DNA from: Vibrio sp. 99-70-13A1
GTDB lineage: Bacteria; Pseudomonadota; Gammaproteobacteria; Enterobacterales; Vibrionaceae
NCBI RefSeq assembly: GCF_013114625.1
Contig: NZ_VTXD01000005.1
Coordinates: 1-64,000 of the forward strand
DNA length: 64,000 nt
Reading direction: 5' to 3'
Shown: one piece after another, positions 18,910-28,912 of the stretch
Position numbering within the stretch: position 1 is the first letter of the stretch
How the letters are laid out: each line of letters opens with the position of its first letter
Notes under the pieces: model-generated
Told to the model about the DNA's origin: nothing
Databases searched by the model: none
Seen by the model: only the letters and a program-made list of their open reading frames with translations
Program-made: the position numbers and the translations under genes

Positions 18910-20265
18910 TTATGCTTCTTGCTTAATCTCTTCGATGTCTACAATCTTTGAACGATTCATGACAATCTTCCAGCGATAATACGTTGGTTCTGAATCGTGG
19001 TTATTCTCTTTAATAATCAAATTTAATAGATGACGCTTTTCAACAGACTCTCTACTAACTTGACCTTCATTAAGTCTATAAACCTTATTTGATCCTTTAT
19101 CCATTAATCGGGTTAAGGCTCGCAGGCTAATAGATACAGATTCACGAGTTTCTTCATAGCCACTCATAAACAGTGACGTAGACATATGGGTTTGAGAGCG
19201 ATAATGTAAAATCTGCTCTTCACGCTGAACCACTCGCTTTTTACGAATAGATTGAATTTTGTCCGCTAACTTTGAGAAGGTACTGTAGTCCAGCCATTCT
19301 AGTTTTTGCCCAACTGATTTGTTAGTTGTTGGGTCATAGTAGCGGCGCTTCCACTTAGGTTTTCCTTTACGAATCCAGCGCCATAGAATATCTCTTAAGT
19401 CGTCTTTAAAAATTTCTCGTAGCGCATAAATGAATGACATAGAAACGATGAAAGAGGCGGTAATCTCACCAAGAAAGTCACGAGCTAAAATAACAGTTGT
19501 TGTAACAAAGACCATCACCAAGCCGGTAGCGATACCTTTTACCGCTCGCTTAACGTTGTTACCCATAGAAGTTGTCTTCTCTTTTAAGACAATAGGGTGC
19601 TCAATTAAACGTCTCAATAGACGCATCTTATTACTTAAGCGCGTGACATCTTCACGAACTTGAGTCGAGTTATATCGATTTAATCGGCGGTGAGCGGTTT
19701 CTTTCTCACAAAGTGCAACCAAGCGCTCTTTGATAGTGGAGTACTCATTGTCTCTTGGCATGTGAGCAATAAGAGATAAAAACTTTTGTTCTGTATACCA
19801 AGATAGATAGTTATCAATGTTGGCATAGTAGCGTTTGAGGTTTTCTTCATAAGGGATACTTCGTCTCAGCTTCTTGAGAATATCTAAAGCAAGCTCAATG
19901 ACTTCATCAACTTCATCAGCTGTTACGCTGTCACCAGGGGCTTTATTTAAACTGTTAACCGCGGTATCAAGAGCGATAACGTATTGGTATGCGAATAAAC
20001 TTAGACTTACTCGATATTGGGTAATTGATAACCTGCCACGTTTGGCCAAGCGACTGTGAACCAAAGGTAATAGTGTCTTATCACTATAATACGCGCGTTT
20101 TTGAGTAATCGAACTGTAGTAAAAAGCACTTTCAGAGAGGACTTCAGGAGTAAGACCGAGTTCGCCGGGAATAAAAAGATATACATCCATGTCCAACGTT
20201 TTTGTTTTCGCCATTGCATGGTTTATTTTGAGTGTAATTGCATCTTGTTTATCTACGGTGATCAA
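18910..20265 (-). CDS. Unrecognised inner-membrane protein with two central spans
   Basis: I do not recognise this 451-residue protein. It is strongly charged, with two adjacent hydrophobic stretches near residues 238-282 (GIATGLVMVFVTTTVILARDF and ITASFIVSMSFIYALREIF) separated by a few residues, so both large flanks face the cytosol. The N-terminal half is helical and the C-terminal part is rich in Arg/Lys. The frame begins with TTG at 20265, placed seven bases after a strong AGGAG, which decides the start; the first ATG is at codon 18. It is probably single and divergent from the cvfB-like gene. Confidence 0.7.
   Translation of the reverse strand: MITVDKQDAITLKINHAMAKTKTLDMDVYLFIPGELGLTPEVLSESAFYYSSITQKRAYYSDKTLLPLVHSRLAKRGRLSITQYRVSLSLFAYQYVIALDTAVNSLNKAPGDSVTADEVDEVIELALDILKKLRRSIPYEENLKRYYANIDNYLSWYTEQKFLSLIAHMPRDNEYSTIKERLVALCEKETAHRRLNRYNSTQVREDVTRLSNKMRLLRRLIEHPIVLKEKTTSMGNNVKRAVKGIATGLVMVFVTTTVILARDFLGEITASFIVSMSFIYALREIFKDDLRDILWRWIRKGKPKWKRRYYDPTTNKSVGQKLEWLDYSTFSKLADKIQSIRKKRVVQREEQILHYRSQTHMSTSLFMSGYEETRESVSISLRALTRLMDKGSNKVYRLNEGQVSRESVEKRHLLNLIIKENNHDSEPTYYRWKIVMNRSKIVDIEEIKQEA
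19922..19934. other. matS-like site, one mismatch
   Basis: GTTACGCTGTCAC differs from the matS consensus only at the third base. It lies inside the membrane-protein gene and is identical to the site upstream of matP at 52819-52831. Confidence 0.4.
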
Positions 20266-20362
20266 CGAGGGCTCCTAGAGTTGAAAAATATTAATGAAAC
20301 TAGCGAAAGCATAACAGAGATCACGTATAATCTCTGGCAAATTTAAAGTAGAGACAATTTTG

Positions 20363-21205
20363 ATGATTAATGTTGGTCAAGTAAACAACTTAGAAGTAGT
20401 AAAACAAGCTGATTTCGGTGTATTCCTTGACGCTGGTGACTACGGAACCGTGTTATTACCGAAAAAATTTACTCCTGAAGGTGTTGAAATTGGTCATAAG
20501 TTAGATGTCTTCTTATACATCGACTCAGATAATCAAATTGCAGCGACAACAGAAAAGCCTATTGCACAGGTAGGTGAGTTTGGCTTAATGACTGTTGAAG
20601 GTGTAAATAGCATTGGCGCTTTCATGAGTTGGGGCGTAAAAAGTAAAGATCTGCTAGTTCCGTTTAGCGAACAGCGCGGGCGATTGAATGAAGGTCAATC
20701 TATTCTTGTATACGTGTACATTGATAAAGCATCAAGCCGTATTGTTGGCACAACAAAATTCAATAAATGGCTAGATAACACACCTGCCGAATATAAGACG
20801 AATGAACAAGTGGATTTAATCATCGCTGAACGCAGCCAGCTAGGCTACAAAGCCATTGTGAACGGTGAGCATTGGGGCATGATTTTCCCTTCTGAAGTCA
20901 TTGGAAAGCTATTTATTGGTAAAGCGTTAAAAGGCTACATCAAGAATGTACGTGAAGATGGCAAGGTTGATTTATCACTTCAAAAAATCGGCGTAGGTAA
21001 AATGGACGACCTAAGCATGAAAGTAATGGATTTACTTGAAAAGAAAGAGGGCTTTTTACCTCTTAACGATAAATCGTCACCAGACGCAATCTTTTCTGCA
21101 TTTAGAACGAGTAAAGGTACGTTTAAGAAAACAATCGGTGGGTTATATAAAGCCGGTAAAATCACCATCGATTCTGAAGGTATCCGTTTAGCTAAAGAAG
21201 GCTAA
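20363..21205 (+). CDS. CvfB/YitL-like S1 RNA-binding protein
   Basis: The 280-residue protein has repeated S1-type beta-barrel segments: GQVNNLEVVKQADFGVFLDAG at the start, a second at EFGLMTVEGVNSIGAFMSWGV, and a third before GKALKGYIKNVREDGKVDLSLQ. A winged-helix-like C terminus (DAIFSAFRTSKGTFKKTIGGLYKAGKI) follows. This is the architecture of CvfB, an RNA-binding regulator known from staphylococci; the target in Vibrio is unknown. The ATG at 20363 is preferred over the TTG one codon earlier. A good terminator follows. Confidence 0.85.
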   Translation: MINVGQVNNLEVVKQADFGVFLDAGDYGTVLLPKKFTPEGVEIGHKLDVFLYIDSDNQIAATTEKPIAQVGEFGLMTVEGVNSIGAFMSWGVKSKDLLVPFSEQRGRLNEGQSILVYVYIDKASSRIVGTTKFNKWLDNTPAEYKTNEQVDLIIAERSQLGYKAIVNGEHWGMIFPSEVIGKLFIGKALKGYIKNVREDGKVDLSLQKIGVGKMDDLSMKVMDLLEKKEGFLPLNDKSSPDAIFSAFRTSKGTFKKTIGGLYKAGKITIDSEGIRLAKEG

Positions 21206-21299
21206 TGTTTAAATAAAGTTCAAAGATTTGAGCCTCAAACCACAGCTAAACACTGAAAGCTGGTTGCCTTTAATGAGCCAATAAGCTCAAGTAAAAAGC

Positions 21300-21332
21300 C
21301 CCAATCAATAGCGTATTGATTGGGTTTTTTTT
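21300..21332 (+). terminator. Terminator after the cvfB-like gene
   Basis: A perfect 11-bp stem, CCCAATCAATA/TATTGATTGGG, with a three-base loop is followed by eight T residues. It lies between convergent genes; the preceding A5 offers weaker use by rsmF. Confidence 0.92.
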
Positions 21333-21392
21333 ATGTTTTCAAAAGCTCTGTGAGTAATAAAACTCTCTGAATAAGCTTTCCGAACTAAGGGT

Positions 21393-22814
21393 TTAGAATA
21401 AGTTCTTATCTTTTACTAGTTCACGAGGAAGACCATTCTTAATTCGGTTTCCTACCCACTTACCTAATCCAATGATTGCACCATTAAACTCTACGAGTAC
21501 TTCACCTTTACCTGATAATGATTCAGGGCGAATATCTCTTCCCATATACCATTCTCTCGCATCTTCAATGCACAGTTTGACAATATTTGACTCGTTGCCT
21601 GTAGCCAGAGTAGTTGCAACCTGATGTTGCCAGCGATAGCCTTTTTTATGAGTCTCAGCAATTTTGATTCCCATGCGAGAGAAACGTAATTCGCCAATCA
21701 TTGGTTCTAATGCTGTCGGGAACAACCAAACATCTTTATCACGTAGCCATACCTGTGTATCTGAAGGTAAGGTGACATCGAGTGTTTCTAGCAAGAGGCT
21801 AGTCACTTCATCTTGAATTTTTGATGGCGCTTTCTCAAATGGGAATTTACCCATTCTTTTCTTAACTTTTGGTGGTGTTACAGATGCTAGCTTTCGGATT
21901 CTAGCGACAAAGAAACCTTCACAGTCATAAACTTGTGGAAAAATGTGCAAGAAACCTTCTTCTGTTGTTGCTGCTTGAGCATTTTCAAACAAAGTATCTA
22001 AGGTTTCAAATTCGACAGCATCACCAAATGTATTTTTTAAGTGATGGCATACTTGTTGGTTTTCTTCAGTGCTTAATGTGCAGGTGGAGTAAACTAAAAC
22101 ACCATTGGGTTTTAATGCATGAAAAGCACTTTCAATAAGGTCTTTCTGTGTTTCAGCAATGTCTAAAACAGATTGATGACTCCAGTTCTTCATAGCATCG
22201 GCATCTTTACGAATTGTACCTTCTCCAGAACAAGGAGCATCAAGTAACACCGCATCAAACTGCTCTGGTAACCAACCGCCAAATACACGACCATCGAAAT
22301 TACTCAACGCCGCATTTCTTACACCACATCGTTCTATGTTCGCGTGGAGTACTTTTACACGGCTTGCAGCATACTCATTGGCAACAAGTACACCTTCGTT
22401 ATTCATCAAAGCAGCTATTTGCGTGGTTTTAGAACCTGGAGCTGCGGCAGTATCCAGAACGGCTCGATACGTTTCATCATTTTGGAATAGAGCAGAAACA
22501 GGCATCATAGAGCTGGCTTCTTGAATGTAGAATAAACCAGACATGTGCTCTGCTGTATTGCCTAATGGCACTTCACTTTCATCAGAAGTTATCCAAAACC
22601 CAGTATTACACCAAGGTACAGGTTCTAACTCCCAACCCTTGATCTCTGCACGTTTCAAAAAGTCGGTAACGCTAATTTTTAGAGTATTGACGCGTATACT
22701 TTTACGAAGAGGTTTTTGACATGCGGAAATAAAAGAAGCCATATCTAAGTGGCTAGGCATGATCTCTTCAATATTTGTTAAGAATTCTTCGGGGATATAA
22801 ATATTAGCGTGCAA
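21393..22814 (-). CDS. rsmF: 16S rRNA m5C1407 methyltransferase RsmF
   Basis: This S-adenosylmethionine-dependent enzyme forms m5C1407 in 16S rRNA. The 473-residue protein has RPLRKSIRVNTLKISVTDFL, SAM-binding DTAAAPGSKTTQIAA, the catalytic cysteine motif DAPCSGEGTIRKD and the second cysteine in YSTCTLSTEENQ. A C-terminal PUA-like region ends in RELVKDKNLF. Length and order match E. coli RsmF along the whole protein. In E. coli it is also next to yebS-yebT, as here. Confidence 0.96.
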   Translation of the reverse strand: MHANIYIPEEFLTNIEEIMPSHLDMASFISACQKPLRKSIRVNTLKISVTDFLKRAEIKGWELEPVPWCNTGFWITSDESEVPLGNTAEHMSGLFYIQEASSMMPVSALFQNDETYRAVLDTAAAPGSKTTQIAALMNNEGVLVANEYAASRVKVLHANIERCGVRNAALSNFDGRVFGGWLPEQFDAVLLDAPCSGEGTIRKDADAMKNWSHQSVLDIAETQKDLIESAFHALKPNGVLVYSTCTLSTEENQQVCHHLKNTFGDAVEFETLDTLFENAQAATTEEGFLHIFPQVYDCEGFFVARIRKLASVTPPKVKKRMGKFPFEKAPSKIQDEVTSLLLETLDVTLPSDTQVWLRDKDVWLFPTALEPMIGELRFSRMGIKIAETHKKGYRWQHQVATTLATGNESNIVKLCIEDAREWYMGRDIRPESLSGKGEVLVEFNGAIIGLGKWVGNRIKNGLPRELVKDKNLF

Positions 22815-22881
22815 AGGGAAATCTCGATAAAAGCGATAATGTGGGAAGTGTAATCGAAAATGGAGGTAGGCTAAACAATAA

Positions 22882-22905
22882 AAATGCAGCGCTAAGGCTG
22901 CATTT
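22882..22905 (-). terminator. Terminator after letB
   Basis: AAATGCAGC/GCTGCATTT, a 9-bp stem with a six-base loop, lies between the letB stop and the rsmF start and is followed on the minus strand by TATTGTTT. Confidence 0.75.
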
Positions 22906-22983
22906 ATAATTACTGTTGATTTCGGTCTATTAAGTCTGTTCTCACATTCTATTCGGTCGAGCTAGGCTAGAAATTTTGCTAAA

Positions 22984-23013
22984 CCTAAAAACCTAAAAAC
23001 CTAAAAACCTAAA
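22984..23013. repeat. Short tandem repeat CCTAAAAA
   Basis: Three exact CCTAAAAA units plus a partial fourth stand just after the letB stop codon. No role is evident; slippage could change its length. Confidence 0.8.
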
Positions 23014-23021
23014 TCTTACGC

Positions 23022-25679
23022 TTATGGCTTAGGTATTGCAGTGCGCCATTCTTTCCATCCATCTTCTGCGGTTGGATATAAATAGAATGACTGTCCTTCA
23101 TCTGCTGTAGGTTGTAATTGCTTGCCTTCAGGTGTTGAGAAAGTAATCCCACCACGAATTAAGCTATCTACTGTACCTGACTTAATATTTGCGCCGGACA
23201 AACCAATAGATACATCAACACCAGAAGTGTTCCAAAATACGCTGTTGCTCCTTATTAGATATGTGTATTCAGGTAGAACTTCAATCGTTGAAATGATGCG
23301 GTCAGCAAATTGACCAAGCTTCACATCGGTTACCGAACCAATTTCCATTTCACGGAATAGGACGGGAGTGCCAACTTTTACTGAGCCTCTAGTTTCGCTT
23401 TGAAGCGTGAAGGTTTTGCCTTCGACCTTATTAGGAGAGTCCGAAAGAGCAAAAGAGAGTTGTGATTGACCTTTACCTGGCTGTACATTGATATATTTAG
23501 ACAATAAAGCCGATACATTTTTTATTCCATCTAAACCAATCTCAGCTTCAGCGACCCAAAAGTGACTGCCGTTAATCGCAATTCTATCCACGTATTCTGG
23601 TAAGACTCTTGCCGTTACTTCAATACCACGTTTTTTGAAGTTTGGAACAACTAATGTCACTTCACCAACCGTAACGCCTTGGTATTTAATTGGGGTACCT
23701 TTACTGACTTCTTGATCGCCTGAAGAGGTCAGTTGAATAGCTCGCCCAAATTTACGGGCTGTTTTCGAATCAGAATAAAGCTTCCACTGTTTACCAATCT
23801 TATTATCAATGCCTGGTAGAGAATCAAACGCGATTCCACCTTGAACTAATGTTTTAAGAGGATCCGCCTTGATACTAATACCGGATAAAGACGCATCAAC
23901 TTCCACACCAGATCGATTCCAAAAAACAGTTTGATTGGTCACTAGGTGCTTGTAGCGGTTTTCAATCGTCGCTTTAATTTTCACACCACCGTCAGTTAGG
24001 TAAAAATCAGAAATGCTGCCTACTTGTAGGTTGCGATAGAGAAGGGGACTTCCCTTCGAGATAGGAGGTAACTCACTCGCAAATAGCGATAAAGTTTGAG
24101 AGCCCGATTGGTTGTACTTAGCTAGTTCCGCTAAAGATTGGCTTTTAAATAATTGGTAGTCTGACCGCTTATGTTCATTTCCTTCACTCACAAAACTAAT
24201 AGAGCCGGTTAATAACTGTTTTGCGGGCGGGACAGTAACACTAAGCCCTGATTCTGTGAGTTCAGCAGTCGCGCTGCCAGTCACATAAAAACGGTTGTTA
24301 CTTTTTATGAGGTGAGCATATTCGTTGTCAATAAGCGCATCCATATAGACTTCATGTTTAGCGTTACCTTTGCCAACATTTTCGATTAAGCCAACTTCGA
24401 TAATCGAGCCAACAGCAATCCCTTTATAAAGGAGATTTGTGCCTACATCCAATCCAAAAGAGTTATTAGATTTTAAACGGATCGCAATGGATTTCTCTTG
24501 TTGCTGATTGTATTCATGTTTACGTATCGCATGAAAACTGCGGGCTTTGCTTCCTTCACCGGGAACCAAAGTCAAGAAGTTGCCTGTGACTAGGTTAGCA
24601 ATATTTTCTACGCCTGTTAGCGATACTTTTGCTTCTTCAAGTAGGAACTTACTGCCTGTATTAAGAAAATCACTGAAAGCTGGTTGAATAGCGGCTGAGG
24701 CGATGACTTCTTCACGACCTTCACTTAAAGATAAGTCTGTAACTTGTCCAATTTCAATGCCTCTATACATGATAGGCGCACCTGTTGAGCTTATTTTATT
24801 ATCATCAGGAACTGAGATTTTCACTGCTATACCACGCCCCGCCGTTTTCAAGTCTTGGTAGAGCTTGAATTTAGCGTTCATTTCAACTGCCTCTCCACCT
24901 CCTGGAGAATCTACGGCAATAGAACCGCCAAGAAGGGCGCTTAAGCTTTCCATTCGTACGTCAACACCAGAAAACCCAATACTTGCGCCTAAGCCGCTGA
25001 CATTCCAAAATCGGCTTTCATCAGTAATGATATGGCTATATTCGTCATGAATGGCTGCTTTTATTGTGACAGATTTTGAATTGTCATTGAGTTTGTAGCT
25101 GTACACCTCACCGATAGGGATTTTCTTATAAACAATTTGAGAACCAACAGAAATACCGCCTAAGTCTTTTGCGGTGAGCATGATATTTAAGCCGTCAGAA
25201 GCGAGCAAATCAGAGGGAGCACTGTCTAAAGCGTTAAATACCGTTTCAGGCTCACTAGAAGCTTCGCTAGGGTGGATCGCGATGTAGTTACCAGAGACCA
25301 AAGCATCTAGCCCAGAAATGCCAGATAAACTTGCTGTTGGTTTTACTAACCAGAAGCGAGTTTCCTTTGAGAGGAGTTTTTTTGCTTCAGGGTAGATGTC
25401 TGCATCAACATAAATATTCGAGAGATCCTCAGATAAAGTAATGTCGCGAACCATACCAACTTCTAAGCCTTGATAGCGGATCGTTGTGCGACCTGCGACC
25501 AACCCTGCAGCGTCAGAAAAGTAAATTTGAACGCGTTGCCCAGCATCGTGTATTGACTTCATGACGAGCCAACCAGCAAGTAGCATAGTAAGAATAGGCA
25601 ATATCCAAAGTGGAGAAATGCCTTTGTTCTTTTTAACTTCTGGTGAATAAGAAGCTTGTGATTGGTTGTTATTGTTCAT
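23022..25679 (-). CDS. letB: Intermembrane lipid transport protein LetB (YebT), seven MCE domains
   Basis: This is a membrane-anchored periplasmic tube that carries lipids between inner and outer membranes. After one N-terminal span (LWILPILTMLLAGWLVMKSI) come seven MCE domains. Each is marked by a GxPxxYxxxxVGxV-type strand: GRTTIRYQGLEVGMV, GSQIVYKKIPIGEV, GAPIMYRGIEIGQV, GTNLLYKGIAVGSI, GSPLLYRNLQVGSI, GTPIKYQGVTVGEV and GTPVLFREMEIGSV. Seven domains in 885 residues fits LetB (877 in E. coli) and not PqiB (three). It overlaps letA by 11 bases, so the two are translated together. Confidence 0.94.
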   Translation of the reverse strand: MNNNNQSQASYSPEVKKNKGISPLWILPILTMLLAGWLVMKSIHDAGQRVQIYFSDAAGLVAGRTTIRYQGLEVGMVRDITLSEDLSNIYVDADIYPEAKKLLSKETRFWLVKPTASLSGISGLDALVSGNYIAIHPSEASSEPETVFNALDSAPSDLLASDGLNIMLTAKDLGGISVGSQIVYKKIPIGEVYSYKLNDNSKSVTIKAAIHDEYSHIITDESRFWNVSGLGASIGFSGVDVRMESLSALLGGSIAVDSPGGGEAVEMNAKFKLYQDLKTAGRGIAVKISVPDDNKISSTGAPIMYRGIEIGQVTDLSLSEGREEVIASAAIQPAFSDFLNTGSKFLLEEAKVSLTGVENIANLVTGNFLTLVPGEGSKARSFHAIRKHEYNQQQEKSIAIRLKSNNSFGLDVGTNLLYKGIAVGSIIEVGLIENVGKGNAKHEVYMDALIDNEYAHLIKSNNRFYVTGSATAELTESGLSVTVPPAKQLLTGSISFVSEGNEHKRSDYQLFKSQSLAELAKYNQSGSQTLSLFASELPPISKGSPLLYRNLQVGSISDFYLTDGGVKIKATIENRYKHLVTNQTVFWNRSGVEVDASLSGISIKADPLKTLVQGGIAFDSLPGIDNKIGKQWKLYSDSKTARKFGRAIQLTSSGDQEVSKGTPIKYQGVTVGEVTLVVPNFKKRGIEVTARVLPEYVDRIAINGSHFWVAEAEIGLDGIKNVSALLSKYINVQPGKGQSQLSFALSDSPNKVEGKTFTLQSETRGSVKVGTPVLFREMEIGSVTDVKLGQFADRIISTIEVLPEYTYLIRSNSVFWNTSGVDVSIGLSGANIKSGTVDSLIRGGITFSTPEGKQLQPTADEGQSFYLYPTAEDGWKEWRTAIPKP

Positions 25680-26913
25680 TCACTGACTCATCTTTAGAGG
25701 TGTAGTTATCCCAGATTAATCTAGGATCAAGGCTTTCAACGGCAAGCATAGTAAGGATAACGACCATACCAAATGCTACGGCACCAAAGCCCGGCGTAAA
25801 GTTTAAAATTTGTCCACGGTCGACTAATGTCATCATTATCGAAATAACGAATAAATCCATTACAGACCATTTCCCAACCCATTTAACAACGAAGTAAACG
25901 ATCATCCTCTGCCTATGGAAGACGGAACGTTTAAATTGGATGCACAGTAAGATGTAGGCGAGCCCCAAAATCTTCGCGACTGGTACAACAATACTGGCGA
26001 CGAAAATAATAATGGCGATGCCATACATCTCACTTTTGATTAATGCTGCGACGCCAGAAAATATGGTGTCTTCTAAGCGTTGACCATTAGTTATTAATAT
26101 CGATATAGGAATGACGTTCGCCGGAATTATCGCGACCGATGCCGCTATAAGTAGTGCCCACGTTTTTTGAATCGAATTGGGTTTTCTGTGGTGAAGCTTT
26201 TGATGACAACGGACACACGCTTTGCTATTCGGTTGAGAAAGATGACAGTTATGGCAATGCACTGTTTTGTTTTCAAAATCATATTGAGATTCTTGGCTCC
26301 ATGACTCCCAGTAACGTCTTACACTGATTCGAGTGATCAACAACACGCTAAATAATTGCAGAAGTAGTAATCCAACTAAGCCAACCCCAATAAAAATATC
26401 GGAATAATCCTGCAATTTAAAACATGAAATAGCGATGCTGACTAAGAATACATCGAGCATCATCCAGTGTTTTAAGGTTTGTACCGTTTTTAAAGATAAC
26501 CTGAGTGGCGTAAACCATCGAAAATAGAGAGAGGCGTGGGCGACTAATACTGAAAAACACACAAGAAATGGAGCGATGGAGCTGCAAAATAAGATTAAAA
26601 GGGCAAGAAGAGGGAAACCTTCACCCATTAATGTCACCATACCTGAAGGTAAAGTCGCAGGGATCATCACGCCTATCAAGCGAATACTAATAAAATCAAA
26701 AAAATGAGAGGGTATAAAGAGCAATAAGCATGTTACTGCTAAGGCGAGGTTGCCCGATAAGCTAGGGCTGCCGCCTCTATAGAGTTGTGTGCCACATCTC
26801 GGGCAGTAGGCTGTTTTACCAGAAGGAACAGAGACGCGGTCGACAGGTAATTCACAACCTTGGCAAAGGCGAACATTGCTTGTATCACATTGATGCTGGG
26901 TTGAGAGGGTCAT
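25669..26913 (-). CDS. letA: LetA (YebS) PqiA-family inner-membrane protein
   Basis: This is the inner-membrane partner of LetB. The 414-residue protein holds two PqiA modules. Each is preceded by a zinc-ribbon: CQGCELPVD followed by YCPRCG near residues 17-40, and CHNCHLSQ followed by CVRCHQKL near 220-240. Each module carries about four spans. The tandem zinc-ribbon/membrane layout is diagnostic of PqiA/YebS. It is the first gene of the letAB pair. Confidence 0.94.
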   Translation of the reverse strand: MTLSTQHQCDTSNVRLCQGCELPVDRVSVPSGKTAYCPRCGTQLYRGGSPSLSGNLALAVTCLLLFIPSHFFDFISIRLIGVMIPATLPSGMVTLMGEGFPLLALLILFCSSIAPFLVCFSVLVAHASLYFRWFTPLRLSLKTVQTLKHWMMLDVFLVSIAISCFKLQDYSDIFIGVGLVGLLLLQLFSVLLITRISVRRYWESWSQESQYDFENKTVHCHNCHLSQPNSKACVRCHQKLHHRKPNSIQKTWALLIAASVAIIPANVIPISILITNGQRLEDTIFSGVAALIKSEMYGIAIIIFVASIVVPVAKILGLAYILLCIQFKRSVFHRQRMIVYFVVKWVGKWSVMDLFVISIMMTLVDRGQILNFTPGFGAVAFGMVVILTMLAVESLDPRLIWDNYTSKDESVNEQ

Positions 26914-27024
26914 ACTGCCTTCCAGACAAAGGTGAAGGCAAAGCGAGCACGCGCAAGTGAAGCGTGTCCGATAAGATGAATCAATGGCTGCTTCAAGGCG
27001 CGACCATTGATTCGTTTTAAAACG

Positions 27025-28821
27025 CTAGGCGTGCGACTGTACACTCCCATAAAGTGTTTGATAGAGACCTTGTTGTTCAACCAGTTCGCCATGTGTTCCT
27101 GTTTGGGTAACTTGCCCATCTTCCAATACATATATTAAATCAGCTTGTTTCACTGCTGAAAGTCTATGAGCAACAATGAGAGTTGTTCTATCTTTGAGAA
27201 ACTCACTTAATGCTTTATGAAGAGCGGCTTCAGTCGCGGTATCTAAAGCAGACGTTGCTTCATCAAGAATAACAAACTTCGGGTTACTGAGCACCATTCT
27301 AGCAATGGCTAACCTTTGTCTTTGCCCACCAGATAATCGAACACCACTACGACCAATTTGAGTATCTAACCCATCACTTAGCTGAGTAATCACATCTTGC
27401 ATTTGTGAAACTTCAAGCGCTCGCCATAAAGCCATTTCGTCGTAGTCTTCACCAAGAGTCAGATTATGCCTCAAGGTGTCATTAAAGAGTATAGGTTGTT
27501 GTAATACAACTGCTATTTGATTTCTTATTATGTCAAAGCTGATGTCTTCTGTCGTCTCACCATTGAAACGTATATTACCGGAATCTGCTTGGTAGACTCC
27601 AATCAAAAGCTGTATCAAAGTCGATTTACCACCACCACTTGCACCAACAAGCGCAACTTTCTTCCCAGCGGGAATTTCCAGCGATAAATTATTTAAAACA
27701 GTGTTTTCTAAATTGTAAGAGAATGTAATATTTTCTATGGAAACGTCAACTTCTTTATTGGAAGTAAACGGATTGACCTTACTTATTGGCCGGTATTCTT
27801 CCTCAAGCAGTAAAAGGTCATTGATTCTTTTCAAGGCAGCCTTAGCGCTATACCAAGAGAATTGAATACCTAATAATTCTTGTACAGGACCTAACATAAA
27901 CCATAGATAGCCAAATACGGCGAATATTTGACCAATAGTTAAGTCGCTGAATAACACCATCAGCATAGCAACGGCTCTAAAAAGCTCGAAGCCTAATAAA
28001 AATAGAAGGAATGAGACTCTACCTGCGGCTTCAGATTGCCAAGCGTATTTATCTGCATCTATACGAACTTGATCAGCTTGAGCTTTTAATTCATCTAAAA
28101 AAATTCTTTCTTTGTTCGCGGCTCTTAGCTGGTAAATGCCGTCTAGCGTTTCAACTAAACGGTTTTGGAAATGTTCAAATGATTGGTTTTCACGTTTCTT
28201 TAGGTGTTTAACTTTACTGCCAAGCTTTCTTGAAAAATAAATAACAATAGGATTAACAAGTAAAATGAACAGCCCTAGTCGCCATTCCAGCCAAAGTAGT
28301 ACTCCGGCAGTACCTATTACAGTAAGAAAACTGACTATGAACTTAGAGAGCGTTGAACCAATGAATTTATCAATGGTCTCTATATCTGTAATTAAATGAG
28401 CATTGATCCCGCCGCTGCCTTTGGTTTCATATTGCCTAATACTGATTCGCCCCAGCTTTTCTATCATTTTGCTTCGCATATGATAGGTCACTGTTTTAGA
28501 CACGAGGGTAAATTGGCGACCTTGTAGAATATTTAACGCTTGGCTTATTGAGCGCATTAGAATTACAAGGAGTAGGGTAAGTGCAATATAGCCAGTAGGT
28601 GTTTGCATGGAAGAGGGTAATAGCATGTTCATCATGTCTAACCCAGAAGCAGGCTTGTTTAAAAGCACTTCATCAACCATTAAAGGCATTAGTAAAGGAA
28701 TAGGAACACTTACTAAAGTCGCAAGAATAGCGATTACGTTAGCAAACAGTAATTTGGACTTGTGCTTTTTTACTTGTTTTATTAACCAAGAACGGCTAAT
28801 AGTGTCATTTGAATTTTTCAT
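27025..28821 (-). CDS. ABC exporter with fused permease and ATPase (MsbA/HlyB class)
   Basis: This is a 598-residue half-transporter that would act as a dimer. A six-span type I exporter domain covers about residues 20-310, with the intracellular loop motif RLVETLDGIYQLRAANKE. An ATPase follows with Walker A GASGGGKST, Q-loop VLQQPILFND, signature LSGGQRQR, Walker B FVILDEATSALD and the switch His in VAHRL. No peptidase or substrate-specific domain is present, so the exported compound is unknown. The start is the ATG at 28821; the frame continues two codons to a TTG. It sits between letA and msrC, which are neighbours in E. coli. Confidence 0.9.
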   Translation of the reverse strand: MKNSNDTISRSWLIKQVKKHKSKLLFANVIAILATLVSVPIPLLMPLMVDEVLLNKPASGLDMMNMLLPSSMQTPTGYIALTLLLVILMRSISQALNILQGRQFTLVSKTVTYHMRSKMIEKLGRISIRQYETKGSGGINAHLITDIETIDKFIGSTLSKFIVSFLTVIGTAGVLLWLEWRLGLFILLVNPIVIYFSRKLGSKVKHLKKRENQSFEHFQNRLVETLDGIYQLRAANKERIFLDELKAQADQVRIDADKYAWQSEAAGRVSFLLFLLGFELFRAVAMLMVLFSDLTIGQIFAVFGYLWFMLGPVQELLGIQFSWYSAKAALKRINDLLLLEEEYRPISKVNPFTSNKEVDVSIENITFSYNLENTVLNNLSLEIPAGKKVALVGASGGGKSTLIQLLIGVYQADSGNIRFNGETTEDISFDIIRNQIAVVLQQPILFNDTLRHNLTLGEDYDEMALWRALEVSQMQDVITQLSDGLDTQIGRSGVRLSGGQRQRLAIARMVLSNPKFVILDEATSALDTATEAALHKALSEFLKDRTTLIVAHRLSAVKQADLIYVLEDGQVTQTGTHGELVEQQGLYQTLYGSVQSHA

Positions 28822-28912
28822 TTTCAATGAGAATAAGTCCTATTTAGGTGTTTTGGTCGCATTCTACGTAGTTCTCTTAATAATGGAAGTGTCAATTTAA
28901 CCGGAAGTTAAT

